A program made the position numbers and the translations under genes. 64,000 nucleotides of DNA, taken from Ligilactobacillus sp. WC1T17. Its GTDB lineage: Bacteria; Bacillota; Bacilli; Lactobacillales; Lactobacillaceae. The notes below the pieces were generated by a model, which worked only from the letters and a program-made list of their open reading frames with translations, was not told the origin of the DNA and ran no database searches. The stretch lies in NCBI GenBank assembly GCA_900110005.1, contig FOCC01000009.1:24785-88784 (forward strand). Reading direction: 5' to 3'. Positions 7,099-16,053 of this stretch are shown piece by piece. Each line of letters opens with the position of its first letter. The stretch's first letter is position 1.

Positions 7099-7118
7099 AT
7101 TGACAGCCTCGTTTCTGT

Positions 7119-7249
7119 AAAAAAAAACTCCACAATTCCAAGGAATGTGGAGAAAAAGGAATATTAACAAAATGGTTTAGGGACACCATTTTGCCTCTCA
7201 CTTACTTTTTAGGGGGGGTAAGTGAAATATGTTTGTTGTTATTAGGTAT
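7119..7249 (-). ncRNA. Candidate small RNA 2 with C-rich hairpin loops
   Basis: Same strand and design as small RNA 1. Hairpin 1: TCACTTAC / GTAAGTGA with loop CCCCCCTAAAAA. Hairpin 2: AAAATGGT / ACCATTTT with loop GTCCCTAA. Hairpin 3: CTCCACATTCC / GGAATTGTGGAG followed by nine T, a terminator. The promoter TTGATT-17-TATCAT is strong. Both RNAs have an unstructured leader containing AACAACAA before the first hairpin, which supports common descent. It ends about 20 bases before the HD gene ribosome site, so a role as a leader attenuator of that gene is also possible. Confidence 0.68.
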
Positions 7250-7255
7250 AGTGTA

Positions 7256-7284
7256 ATGATAACCGGTATTTGTGAAAAAATCAA
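7256..7284 (-). promoter_or_regulatory. Sigma-A promoter of small RNA 2
   Basis: TTGATT (7279-7284), exact 17-bp spacer, TATCAT (7256-7261) on the minus strand. Confidence 0.7.
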
Positions 7285-7319
7285 GAGGTAAATAAGAATT
7301 TTTAGTTATAAGTAAATCT

Positions 7320-8069
7320 TTATTTGTTTTTTTTAACATATTGGTCTAAAAAATCAACAAACGTTTGCATTATATAAGGAGTGAAAGCTGTTTTGGCGCA
7401 TTCTGCCGGTTGTGAGAGCAAGAAGGCTTGATAAGTTCCGCCTTGGTGATCCATCCAGGCGGTAAATTGGTCTATAGGTTTGGCGGCATGCTGCAGTAGA
7501 TAAAAAGGCGGAAGGTTTTTCAGCCGTAGGTTTTCGGCCAGTTCTTCTTGCCAGGTTAAATTATAAATCAGGCAGGCTTTAGCGTGCAGTGGTGCAAAAT
7601 GAACATCTTCATCGGAAAAATTTTGATCATTACCGCTTAAAACGGCGCTAGCGCAAGCTTGGGCTGTATCGTTTAAGCCGAAAAAAGCATAACGGTAAGG
7701 GTCGATGTGATATTGAAAAGCGTGATTTAATAAGAACCGCACGCCGCTTTTTAAATCTTTGGCATCTAAGGCATTTGAACTGCCAAATGTCTTTAAAATT
7801 GCCACAACGTAGCCGTTTTTGACGACCTCTAAGAAGGGTACGACGAGCTCATCTGGCTTGGTAGTGACACAAAAAAGCAAGGGAAAATGTTTTTGAGATA
7901 TTTTTTTGACGGGTGGGACGATAATGGTTGCCATCAGCTGGCGTCCCTGCTTGAAACCGACACAAACATCAGTATAAAGTTTGGGATAGATAGGATCGTC
8001 CGGTTCATTGAGGTAGGTAATAGGTGAATTTGACAAAAGATCACGCCCTTTCTTCATTAAGTTTAGCAT
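7320..8069 (-). CDS. Putative alpha/beta-hydrolase-fold protein, likely atypical
   Basis: A 249-residue soluble protein that I do not firmly recognise. Alternating strand/helix segments such as KHFPLLFCVTTKP, GYVVAILKTFG and YRYAFFGLNDTAQACASAVLSG resemble an alpha/beta-hydrolase or dienelactone-hydrolase fold. At the usual nucleophile elbow (GxSxG) it has GLNDTA, so the catalytic Ser seems absent and classic esterase activity is doubtful. The start is uncertain: ATG codons at 8069 and 8057 both lack a good ribosome site. It is transcribed away from rsmG and lies upstream of small RNA 2 on the same strand. Confidence 0.55.
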   Translation of the reverse strand: MLNLMKKGRDLLSNSPITYLNEPDDPIYPKLYTDVCVGFKQGRQLMATIIVPPVKKISQKHFPLLFCVTTKPDELVVPFLEVVKNGYVVAILKTFGSSNALDAKDLKSGVRFLLNHAFQYHIDPYRYAFFGLNDTAQACASAVLSGNDQNFSDEDVHFAPLHAKACLIYNLTWQEELAENLRLKNLPPFYLLQHAAKPIDQFTAWMDHQGGTYQAFLLSQPAECAKTAFTPYIMQTFVDFLDQYVKKNK

Positions 8070-8126
8070 AGCGGAAATTTAGCTTTTTGGCTAGAAAATT
8101 AACCGAAAAAAAGCGCAAATGTTAAC

Positions 8127-8155
8127 TTGTTTTTCGCAGTAAAATAACTTACTAT
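8127..8155 (+). promoter_or_regulatory. Sigma-A promoter of the rsmG-noc-par cluster
   Basis: TTGTTT (8127-8132), 17-bp spacer, TACTAT (8150-8155) about 70 bp before rsmG. Confidence 0.65.
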
Positions 8156-8166
8156 TGTAGTTAGCG

Positions 8167-8196
8167 TGTGAAACAGCTTTGATATTATGTTTCACA
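8167..8196. promoter_or_regulatory. Everted parS-like half sites
   Basis: TGTGAAACA and TGTTTCACA are arranged as an inverted repeat with 12 bp between them, just after the predicted start of transcription. Each arm equals half of the Firmicute parS site TGTTTCACGTGAAACA but in the everted order. ParB or Noc autoregulation is an attractive reading; a simple leader hairpin is the alternative. Confidence 0.45.
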
Positions 8197-8226
8197 AAAA
8201 CGATGCTGATTTAAAGAGGAGAAATT

Positions 8227-8955
8227 ATGACGCCAGAAGAATTTCGTCAACTTTTAGCCAGTCAAGGTGTTGATTTAACCGATGCGCAAATGGAACAATT
8301 TGCAAAATATTATGACTTGCTGGTTCAAACCAATGAACATGTTAATTTAACCGCCATCACTGCGCAAAAAGACGTTTATTTGAAACATTTTTATGATTCA
8401 ATCGTTCCGGCTTTGTGCGTGCCTGATTTGCAAAGTGCGCCTTTAAGCATTTGTGATGTAGGGGCTGGCGCAGGTTTTCCTTCGATTCCTTTAAAGATTG
8501 CTTTTCCCAACTTGAAGGTGACGATTGTTGATTCTTTAAATAAGCGGATTAATTTCCTAAACGAACTGGCTGAGCAGCTTAACTTGCAGGATGTAACCTT
8601 TAAACACAGCCGCGCTGAAGCATTTGCCGGTAAAAAGAGCGCTTTTCGGGAAAGCTTTGACGTCGTAACAGCACGGGCCGTAGCTCGCCTGTCAGTCTTA
8701 AGCGAATATTGTCTGCCTTTAACCAAGGTGGGTGGGCGCTTTATTGCTTTGAAGGCACAAAAATCAGCGCAAGAATTAATTGATGCCGGTTATGCCATTG
8801 AGCTTTTAGGTGGCAAATTGGTTGCTGATCAAACATTGACTTTGCCGCAGACTGATGAAATCAGACATGTTTTAACAATTGAAAAAGTTAAACCAACGCC
8901 GGCTAAATATCCGCGTAAGGCAGGAACACCGGCTAAGCAGCCGTTAGAAAAATAA
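8227..8955 (+). CDS. rsmG: 16S rRNA (guanine-N7)-methyltransferase
   Basis: A 242-residue RsmG (GidB) enzyme that methylates a guanine of 16S rRNA (G527 in E. coli) with S-adenosylmethionine. The SAM-binding motif is [16 protein letters not shown] near residues 74-89, followed by [14 protein letters not shown] and the VTARAVARL segment typical of the family. The C-terminus has a Lys/Pro-rich tail ([13 protein letters not shown]) seen in family members. The ATG follows AGAGGAG. In Firmicutes rsmG commonly precedes noc and the par genes near the origin, as here; noc starts 18 bases downstream. Confidence 0.95.
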   Translation: MTPEEFRQLLASQGVDLTDAQMEQFAKYYDLLVQTNEHVNLTAITAQKDVYLKHFYDSIVPALCVPDLQSAPLSICDVGAGAGFPSIPLKIAFPNLKVTIVDSLNKRINFLNELAEQLNLQDVTFKHSRAEAFAGKKSAFRESFDVVTARAVARLSVLSEYCLPLTKVGGRFIALKAQKSAQELIDAGYAIELLGGKLVADQTLTLPQTDEIRHVLTIEKVKPTPAKYPRKAGTPAKQPLEK

Positions 8956-8973
8956 ATAAGGAAGTGTGTGCTG

Positions 8974-9816
8974 ATGGCATTTTCATTTTTTAAGGGTAGC
9001 CGTAAACAGGTAGAAAAAACACCAGCTGCCTTAGATGAGGCGCAAGAAAAGGTTGAAGAAATTGCTTTGGACAAAATTGTGCCCAATCAAAATCAACCCC
9101 GCAAAATTTTTACACAGGAAGCTATTAATGAATTGGCAGCCACGATTACGGAACATGGCCTGCTGCAGCCAATTGTGGTCAGACCTTATGGTAATGACCA
9201 GTATGAAATTATTGCTGGTGAAAGACGTTTTCGGGCGGTTAGCCAGCTTAAGTGGGAAAAGGTGCCGGCAATTGTCAAAAAAATGTCTGACCAGCAATCT
9301 GCTTCTTTGGCGGTGATTGAAAATCTGCAAAGAGAAGGGCTGACACCGATTGAAGAAGCACAAGCCTACAAAGATTTGATGGAATTCAACCAATTGACTC
9401 AAAAGGAATTAGCGCAAGAAATCGGCAAGAGCCAGTCGTTTGTGGCTAACAAACTGCGCCTTTTGAAACTGTCGCAGCCGGTCAAACAAGCTTTATTGAA
9501 TAAAAATATTACTGAGCGTCATGGACGTGCAATGAGCGGTTTAGAAGCAGGACAGCAGGTTTATGTTTTAAATGAAATTGCTGAAAAAAAATTATCCGTT
9601 AAAGAAGCCGAAGCCTTAGTAAAAAAACTCAAACAGGGTCCTAAAAAAGCAGCGAAAAGACAAATTAAAGGGGTCGTTAAGGACTTCAGAATTGCTGCTA
9701 ATACAGTCAAAGATGCCCTTAAATTGATTGAAAAAACCGGACTTGAAGTCACTTTGAAAGAAGAACAGACTAAGGACGGTTATCGAATGATTGTTGAATT
9801 TCAAAGTAAAAAATAA
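8974..9816 (+). CDS. noc: Nucleoid occlusion protein Noc (ParB family)
   Basis: A 280-residue ParB-family protein. The N-terminus MAFSFFKGSRKQ is short and amphipathic, as in Noc membrane-targeting helices. The CTP-binding ParB/Srx domain contains NQNQPRKIF and GERRFRAV, and the central HTH covers LTQKELAQEIGKSQSFVANKLRLLKL. Noc coats the chromosome at NBS sites and stops FtsZ assembly over the nucleoid. Its position before parA-parB and after rsmG is the normal one. The ATG at 8974 follows AAGGAAGTG. It is distinguished from the second ParB by position and N-terminus, not by a biochemical test. Confidence 0.88.
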   Translation: MAFSFFKGSRKQVEKTPAALDEAQEKVEEIALDKIVPNQNQPRKIFTQEAINELAATITEHGLLQPIVVRPYGNDQYEIIAGERRFRAVSQLKWEKVPAIVKKMSDQQSASLAVIENLQREGLTPIEEAQAYKDLMEFNQLTQKELAQEIGKSQSFVANKLRLLKLSQPVKQALLNKNITERHGRAMSGLEAGQQVYVLNEIAEKKLSVKEAEALVKKLKQGPKKAAKRQIKGVVKDFRIAANTVKDALKLIEKTGLEVTLKEEQTKDGYRMIVEFQSKK

Positions 9817-9828
9817 GGGGGAGCTTAA

Positions 9829-10585
<757 letters not shown>

Positions 10586-10593
<8 letters not shown>

Positions 10594-11455
10594 GAAAAAA
10601 CATGGATTAGGACGGGGACTGGATGCGTTGTTTTCTGACTTTGAAGAAACACTGGCGGATGAAAAGGTCGTGGAACTGTCTTTAGATGATATCCGCTCAA
10701 ATCCTTACCAGCCGCGTAAAATTTTTGACGAGACCAGTCTCAAAGAATTGGCCTTGTCCATTGCCAATCAAGGCGTATTTCAGCCGATTATTGTGCGGCA
10801 ATCAAAAATAGCCGGATATGAGATTATTGCCGGTGAAAGACGGTTTAGAGCGTCAAAGATGGCGCACAAGCAGACGATTCCAGCGATTGTCAGAGAGATG
10901 TCGGAAGAAGAAATGATGGAAATTGCCGTTTTGGAAAATCTGCAGCGGCAAGATTTAACCCCTTTAGAAGAAGCTCAGGCATATAATATGCTGATGGAAA
11001 ATCTCAATTTGACCCAAGCGCAGGTTTCCGAAAAATTAGGCAAGTCACGGCCTTATATCGGTAACTATTTACGCCTTTTGTCTTTGCCTAAAGATGTTAA
11101 AGAAATGCTTCAGGCCGGCGAACTATCGATGGGACAGGCACGCACGCTGCTGTCGCTAAAGGATAAGGCGAAAATTTCCAATCTGGCTAAAAAAACCGTC
11201 CAGGAAAATTTAACGGTGCGGCAGTTAGAAGAATTGATCAGCGATTTGAAAGACAAAAAAACCAAGCCAATCAAAGAAAAACCGCTTGTATCACCTTACT
11301 TAAAGAAGAGTGAGGAATATTTGCAGGAAAAATTCGGTACGAAGGTAGCAATTAAAAATAGCGCTAAAACAGGCAAGGGCAAAATTGAAATTGACTATTT
11401 ATCAACTGAAGATTTAAACCGTATTTTAGATATTCTCGATATTAGTTTAGATTAA
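10586..11455 (+). CDS. parB: Chromosome partitioning protein ParB/Spo0J
   Basis: A 289-residue ParB. The N-terminal KKKHGLGRGLDALFSDF is the typical ParA-stimulating peptide of chromosomal ParB. The CTPase domain has NPYQPRKIF and GERRFRASKMA, and the HTH is LTQAQVSEKLGKSRPYIGNYLRLLSL. The C-terminal dimer region is present. It loads at parS sites and slides as a CTP clamp. No canonical full parS occurs in the window, although everted half sites lie upstream of rsmG. Confidence 0.95.
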
Positions 11456-11465
11456 GGAGCAGCAT

Positions 11466-11654
11466 ATGTATAATTTGCATGATATTGTGGAAATGAAAAA
11501 GCCACATCCTTGTGGCGCCAACCGGTGGGAGATTATCCGCATGGGGATGGATATTAAAATCCAATGCACCAGCTGTCAGCGGATTATTATGCTCCCACGG
11601 CGGGAATTTGAAAAGAAACTCAAAAAAGTTTTAGAAACAGCTAATAAAGATTAA
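11466..11654 (+). CDS. DUF951 family small protein
   Basis: A 62-residue protein with the DUF951 pattern: MKKPHPCGANRWEIIRMG, then CTSCQRIIMLPRREFEKKLKKV. The Cys residues (one in HPCG, two in CTSC) suggest a zinc or nucleic-acid binding knuckle. The family is conserved between parB and ychF in many Firmicutes, as here; its function is unknown. The start follows AAGGAG. Confidence 0.88.
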   Translation: MYNLHDIVEMKKPHPCGANRWEIIRMGMDIKIQCTSCQRIIMLPRREFEKKLKKVLETANKD

Positions 11655-11674
11655 TAAAGAAAGAGTGAAGACTA

Positions 11675-12778
11675 ATGGCATTAACAGCAGGTATTGTCGG
11701 CTTACCAAATGTCGGCAAATCAACATTATTTAACGCAATCACAAAGGCAGGTGCCGAAATGGCCAACTATCCGTTCGCAACTATCGACCCTAACGTGGGT
11801 ATGGTTGAAGTGCCGGACGCACGTTTAGCACGGATTGATGAAATTATGCCGGCTAAAAAAATTGTGCACACAACTTTTGAATTTACCGATATTGCCGGTA
11901 TTGTTAAAGGTGCCAGCAAGGGTGAAGGTCTTGGCAATAAGTTCTTGGAAAATATCCGCCAGGTTGATGCAATTGTGCACGTTGTCCGGGCTTTTGATGA
12001 TGACAATATTACCCACGTTTCCAATAAGGTGGACCCTTTGGATGATATTGATACGATTAACATGGAACTGGTTTTAGCTGATCTTGATTCCATTAATAAG
12101 CGCTACGTTAAAGTGGAAAAAGTGGCCCGCACGCAAAAAGACAAGGATTCCATTGCTGAATTTAACGTTCTGGCAAAAATTAAGCCCGTCTTAGAAGAAG
12201 GCAAGCCTGTGCGCAGTTTGGAATTTGACAGCGATGAGCAAAAGATTGTCAAAGGATTGTTCCTGCTCACTTCCAAGCCTGTATTATACGTGGCTAACAT
12301 CGGTGAAGATGATATGGCTGACCCGGATGCTTGCGAATATTACCAACAAATTAAGACTTTTGCTGAAAATGAAGGTTCGCAAGCTTTAGCTGTTTGTGCC
12401 CGCACGGAAGAAGAAATTGCCGAATTAGACGACGATGAAAAACAAGAATTTTTGGAAGCTGAAGGGGTTGAAGAATCAGGCCTTGACCGCTTAATCAAAG
12501 CATCTTATAAGCTCTTAGGCTTGGCTACCTTCTTTACAGCCGGCGGCAAAGAAACCAGAGCTTGGACTTTTAAACAAGGTATGAAGGCTCCTCAAGTTGC
12601 CGGAATCATCCACTCTGACTTTGAACGCGGCTTTATCCGTGCTGAAACAGTTTCTTTTGCTGATTTGGATAAATATGGCAGCATGCAGGCCGTTCGCGAA
12701 GCTGGTCGTTTGCGTCTTGAAGGTAAGGAATACGAAGTTCAAGATGGGGATATCATTGAATTTAGATTTAATGTATAA
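11675..12778 (+). CDS. ychF: Redox-regulated ATPase YchF/OLA1
   Basis: A 367-residue Obg-family P-loop protein. G1 is GLPNVGKSTLFNAI (residues 8-21), G3 is DIAGIVKGASKGEGLGNKFL, and a C-terminal TGS domain begins near residue 283 with TFFTAGGKETRAWTFK. YchF prefers ATP to GTP and associates with ribosomes in stress responses. The length is standard. The gene lies in the usual par-ychF neighbourhood. Confidence 0.96.
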   Translation: MALTAGIVGLPNVGKSTLFNAITKAGAEMANYPFATIDPNVGMVEVPDARLARIDEIMPAKKIVHTTFEFTDIAGIVKGASKGEGLGNKFLENIRQVDAIVHVVRAFDDDNITHVSNKVDPLDDIDTINMELVLADLDSINKRYVKVEKVARTQKDKDSIAEFNVLAKIKPVLEEGKPVRSLEFDSDEQKIVKGLFLLTSKPVLYVANIGEDDMADPDACEYYQQIKTFAENEGSQALAVCARTEEEIAELDDDEKQEFLEAEGVEESGLDRLIKASYKLLGLATFFTAGGKETRAWTFKQGMKAPQVAGIIHSDFERGFIRAETVSFADLDKYGSMQAVREAGRLRLEGKEYEVQDGDIIEFRFNV

Positions 12779-12853
12779 TAAATAAATAGAGCGCTTTCCT
12801 AAATGAAAGCTCCTGCTGGTTAACTCAGTAAAAAATGATGGAGGAAAATTTCA

Positions 12854-13600
12854 GTGGCAGAAGAATTGAAAAATGCAAAGGCTCATGAAAAACAAGCTGA
12901 AGCTCGTGCTAAAAAGGCAGTCGAAGAAGTTGAAGTTACCGTTAGGGGAGGCCATTTTGACGGCTTAACCAAACGTAATGAAGACTACCTTTTCCGATTA
13001 GGCAAGGCCTTGGATGAAAAAGATTATGACCAGGAAAAGAAAAACCAGGTCTTAGATGAAATGTATCGTGAATTAAAAGAAAAACAACGTCAAGGGATTG
13101 TGGCAACTAAATTATACGGCACGGTTACGGAACGCTGTGACATGATTGTGAACGGCAAAAAAGATGATGCAGCCAAATCCGCAACTGAAATTCCTAGTTT
13201 TTGGACTTTAGCTCTTGATAACGGCTTGATTATGCTGATTATGTTTTGTATTTTGTACGCTTTGATGGGTGCTTTCTCAAAATCACAAGCAAGTGTTAAC
13301 GGCGGTTGGCTGACCTTAATTGCAACTTCAGTGATTGCCGGCTGCGGTTTAGCCTTCTTCTACCGGATGATGGCTAAAAATAGTCAAAATGATGATAAAA
13401 AGAAGCGGACGCGGCGCAGTATTGCCATTACGCTTGAATTGATTGCTATTTGGATGATTGCTTTTGGATTAATTGCTTTTATTCCTGCTAGCATCAACCG
13501 GACAATGAGTCCGATTGCTTATGCAGCTATTGGGGTCGTTGCCTTTGCGGTACGGTACTATTTGAAAGGAAAGCTCAATTTCAAACGGGTTACTTTTTAA
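12854..13600 (+). CDS. DUF1129 family membrane protein
   Basis: A 248-residue protein with a charged N-terminal half (about 1-110, Lys/Glu-rich and probably helical) and about four hydrophobic helices in the C-terminal half. This is the layout of the DUF1129 family found beside ychF in lactobacilli. The function is unknown. It starts with GTG at 12854, placed 7-8 bases after GGAGG. A strong terminator follows. Confidence 0.78.
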   Translation: MAEELKNAKAHEKQAEARAKKAVEEVEVTVRGGHFDGLTKRNEDYLFRLGKALDEKDYDQEKKNQVLDEMYRELKEKQRQGIVATKLYGTVTERCDMIVNGKKDDAAKSATEIPSFWTLALDNGLIMLIMFCILYALMGAFSKSQASVNGGWLTLIATSVIAGCGLAFFYRMMAKNSQNDDKKKRTRRSIAITLELIAIWMIAFGLIAFIPASINRTMSPIAYAAIGVVAFAVRYYLKGKLNFKRVTF

Positions 13601-13615
13601 TTAAGTTAAACATTA

Positions 13616-13645
13616 AACATCAGCTTTTGGGCTGGTGTTTTTTTG
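13616..13645 (+). terminator. Terminator after the par-ychF block
   Basis: ACATCAGC / GCTGGTGT stem (one G-U pair) with seven T downstream. Confidence 0.8.
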
Positions 13646-13859
13646 CGCTTTTTTTACTAGAAAAAGCGCTTATTTTTGGTGAGAAAATCCGGATTAAACG
13701 GGCATTTGTACCAATAAATAATTAAAAGCTGATTTAAAATATTGAAATTATCATAAAAAACAAGAAAAATGATAAAAGTTCAAAAACGCACAAGCCTTTG
13801 TAACGTGGTTCTTTGATTGATTATTAGTAAAAAAAGTAAAAAAACTTCGTAAAATAGTG

Positions 13860-13887
13860 TTGACAATACTTGCATAAATCTTATAAT
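13860..13887 (+). promoter_or_regulatory. Promoter of lacFEG
   Basis: TTGACA (13860-13865), 16-bp spacer, TATAAT (13882-13887): a near-consensus sigma-A promoter about 45 bp before lacF. The AT-rich stretch 13646-13859 upstream shows no gene. Confidence 0.85.
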
Positions 13888-13893
13888 AGAAAA

Positions 13894-13907
13894 TGTAAAT
13901 GGTTTCA
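13894..13907 (+). promoter_or_regulatory. cre-like catabolite repression site
   Basis: TGTAAATGGTTTCA differs at one position from the cre consensus TGWAANCGNTNWCA and lies across the predicted start of transcription of lacFEG, where CcpA would block transcription. Confidence 0.65.
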
Positions 13908-13930
13908 AAAAGGTTTTGGAGGAAAAAACA

Positions 13931-14272
13931 ATGGCTACAAAAGAAGATATTTCAATGACAGGCTTTGCAATTGTTGCATATGCCGGTGATGCGCGAACAG
14001 CCTTAATTCAAGCAATGGATAAGGCCAGTGAAGGACACATTTCAGAAGCTCGCAGATTAGTTGAAGAAGCAGAAGAATCAATTAATATGGCGCATAATGA
14101 ACAAACTAAGCTGCTTAGTGCTGAAGCTAGCGGCGATGATATGGATGTTACCTTTATCATGTGCCACGGTCAAGATACTTTGATGACAACGATGCTGCTC
14201 AAAGATGAAATGAAGACCATCATTGATTTGTATGAACGAGTTAATGAACTCGAAGGCAAAAGCGTTGACTAA
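13931..14272 (+). CDS. lacF: PTS lactose/cellobiose-type EIIA
   Basis: A 113-residue EIIA of the lactose/N,N'-diacetylchitobiose PTS family. It passes phosphate from HPr to EIIB. The phospho-His is in the MCHGQDTLMT motif near residue 80, and a second conserved His lies in MAHNEQTKLL. The ATG at 13931 follows TTTGGAGG by eight bases; an upstream in-frame GAG/GTG region is not needed. It is the first gene of lacF-lacE-lacG, directly behind a strong promoter and a cre site. Linkage to lacG argues for lactose-type substrates over cellobiose. Confidence 0.9.
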   Translation: MATKEDISMTGFAIVAYAGDARTALIQAMDKASEGHISEARRLVEEAEESINMAHNEQTKLLSAEASGDDMDVTFIMCHGQDTLMTTMLLKDEMKTIIDLYERVNELEGKSVD

Positions 14273-14335
14273 AAAATAAATAACAAAAAATAAAAAATAT
14301 GCTCTTATTATTCTAAAGAAAGAAGGAAATGAATT

Positions 14336-16027
14336 ATGCATTCATTAGAAGCTCGAATCGAAAAAATGAAGCCAGCTTTTGAAAAGATTGCTGCTAATCC
14401 ATATGTTTCAGCAATTCGTGATGGTTTCATCGCTGCAATGCCGATTATTTTATTCTCAAGTATTTTTACCTTGATTGCGTACGTGCCAAACGCTTGGGGT
14501 TTTTATTGGCCGAAAGCTGTTGAAAACGCTTTAATGCTCCCTTATAACTACTCCATGGGTCTGTTAGCCTTATTTGTAACAGCTACAACGGCTAAGAATT
14601 TGACCGACTACAAGAATTTAAGCCTGCCTAAGACTAACCGGATTAATCCGATTTCTGTTATTATGGCCGCTGAAGTTTCCTTTATTGTGGTTGCTATCAA
14701 GACTGGTACAGCCGGTGTAGATTTGTCATACATGGGTACTAAAGGTTTAGTTGCTGCTTATGTTGTAGGTTTGATTGTGCCAAACATCTACTACTGGTGT
14801 GTTAAGAACAATGTTACCATCAACATGCCTGATGAAGTTCCACAAAATATCTCACAAACATTCAAAGATATTTTCCCAATGGCATTTTCAGTTACTTTCT
14901 TTTGGTTAATTGAATTGCTTTTGCAAGGTTTATTCAAGGCTAACTTGTCTGAATGCATTATCAACTTGTTGTCACCACTCTTCAGTGCAAGTGACAGCTA
15001 CCTTGGTTTGTCTATTATCGCTGGTGCGATGGCCTTCTTCTGGTTTGTTGGTGTGCAAGGTCCTTCCATTGTGGCTCCAGCGGTTGCTGCAATTGAATCA
15101 TCCAATGTTGATGCTAACCAATCTTTGATTCATGCCGGCAAGCATGCTTACCACGTTTTGGCTATCAACACGCAAGATTATGTTATGAACATGGGTGGTA
15201 CTGGTTCAACTCTTGTTTTGGCCTTCATCTTCTTGTTCTTGGCAAAATCAAAGCAAAATAAGGCTGTCGGTCGTGCTTCATTTATCCCAGTTACCTTCTC
15301 TGTTAACGAACCAATCTTGTTTGGGGCACCAATCATTATGAACCCAGTGTTCTTTGTCCCATTTGTTTTGACACCAATCGTTAACATCTGCATGTTCAAG
15401 TTTTTCGTTACAACTTTAGGTATGAACAGTATGGTTGCTACCATGCCTTGGACTGTTCCAGCTCCAATTGGTATTATTGTTGCAACAGGTTTTGCCCCAC
15501 TCTCATTCCTCTATGTTGGTTTGGCTTTAGTTTTAGACGTTTTGATTTGGCTTCCGTTCTTCCGTGCTTACGATGATTCAATCTTAGCTGAAGAAAAGGA
15601 AAAAGAAGCAAAAGAAGCAAAAACAGTACAAGAAACAACTGATGATAAAACACAAGTTGTCATGGCAACAACAGATGAAGCTGCAAATGACAGCGATGAT
15701 GCTACTATCACTAAGACGACTAATGTAATGGTTATTTGTGCCGGCGGTGGTACCAGCGGTATCTTAGCCAAGGCTTTGAATAAGGTAGCTAAGGAACGCA
15801 ACTTGCCGCTCAGTGCTGTTGCCCGGGCTTATGGTCAACATACAGACATTATTGACGATATGGATTTGGTTATTTTAGCACCGCAAATGGATAGTATGCG
15901 TGGCAACTTGCAAACAATTTGTGATCAAAACAACATCAAACTTTTAACCACGACAGGTAAGCAATATATTGAACTCACCCGAAACGCTGATAAGGCCATT
16001 AAGTTTGTTGCTGAAAATACACACTAA
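14336..16027 (+). CDS. lacE: PTS lactose-type EIICB
   Basis: A 563-residue fused transporter. Residues 1-415 form the EIIC sugar channel with about ten membrane helices, including NEPILFGAPIIMNP, the substrate-site motif of this family. A Glu/Lys/Ala/Thr-rich linker (about 415-460) leads to the EIIB domain, whose catalytic Cys is in VMVICAGGGTSGILAKAL near residue 470. It imports and phosphorylates lactose or related beta-galactosides at C6. It follows lacF by 63 bases and precedes lacG by 26, so it is one operon. Galactan-derived galacto-oligosaccharides are plausible substrates given the galactanase genes downstream. Confidence 0.92.
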   Translation: MHSLEARIEKMKPAFEKIAANPYVSAIRDGFIAAMPIILFSSIFTLIAYVPNAWGFYWPKAVENALMLPYNYSMGLLALFVTATTAKNLTDYKNLSLPKTNRINPISVIMAAEVSFIVVAIKTGTAGVDLSYMGTKGLVAAYVVGLIVPNIYYWCVKNNVTINMPDEVPQNISQTFKDIFPMAFSVTFFWLIELLLQGLFKANLSECIINLLSPLFSASDSYLGLSIIAGAMAFFWFVGVQGPSIVAPAVAAIESSNVDANQSLIHAGKHAYHVLAINTQDYVMNMGGTGSTLVLAFIFLFLAKSKQNKAVGRASFIPVTFSVNEPILFGAPIIMNPVFFVPFVLTPIVNICMFKFFVTTLGMNSMVATMPWTVPAPIGIIVATGFAPLSFLYVGLALVLDVLIWLPFFRAYDDSILAEEKEKEAKEAKTVQETTDDKTQVVMATTDEAANDSDDATITKTTNVMVICAGGGTSGILAKALNKVAKERNLPLSAVARAYGQHTDIIDDMDLVILAPQMDSMRGNLQTICDQNNIKLLTTTGKQYIELTRNADKAIKFVAENTH

Positions 16028-16053
16028 ACTTAGGTCTAACGAGGTGAAGAGAT

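Noticed and set aside
7099..7170. Longer start for the HD hydrolase
   Set aside because: The extension is read through a strong terminator hairpin and lacks a ribosome site; the ATG at 7098 has one.
8127..8226. Canonical parS or replication origin in the rsmG upstream region
   Set aside because: Only everted half sites occur, and no DnaA-box cluster is seen.
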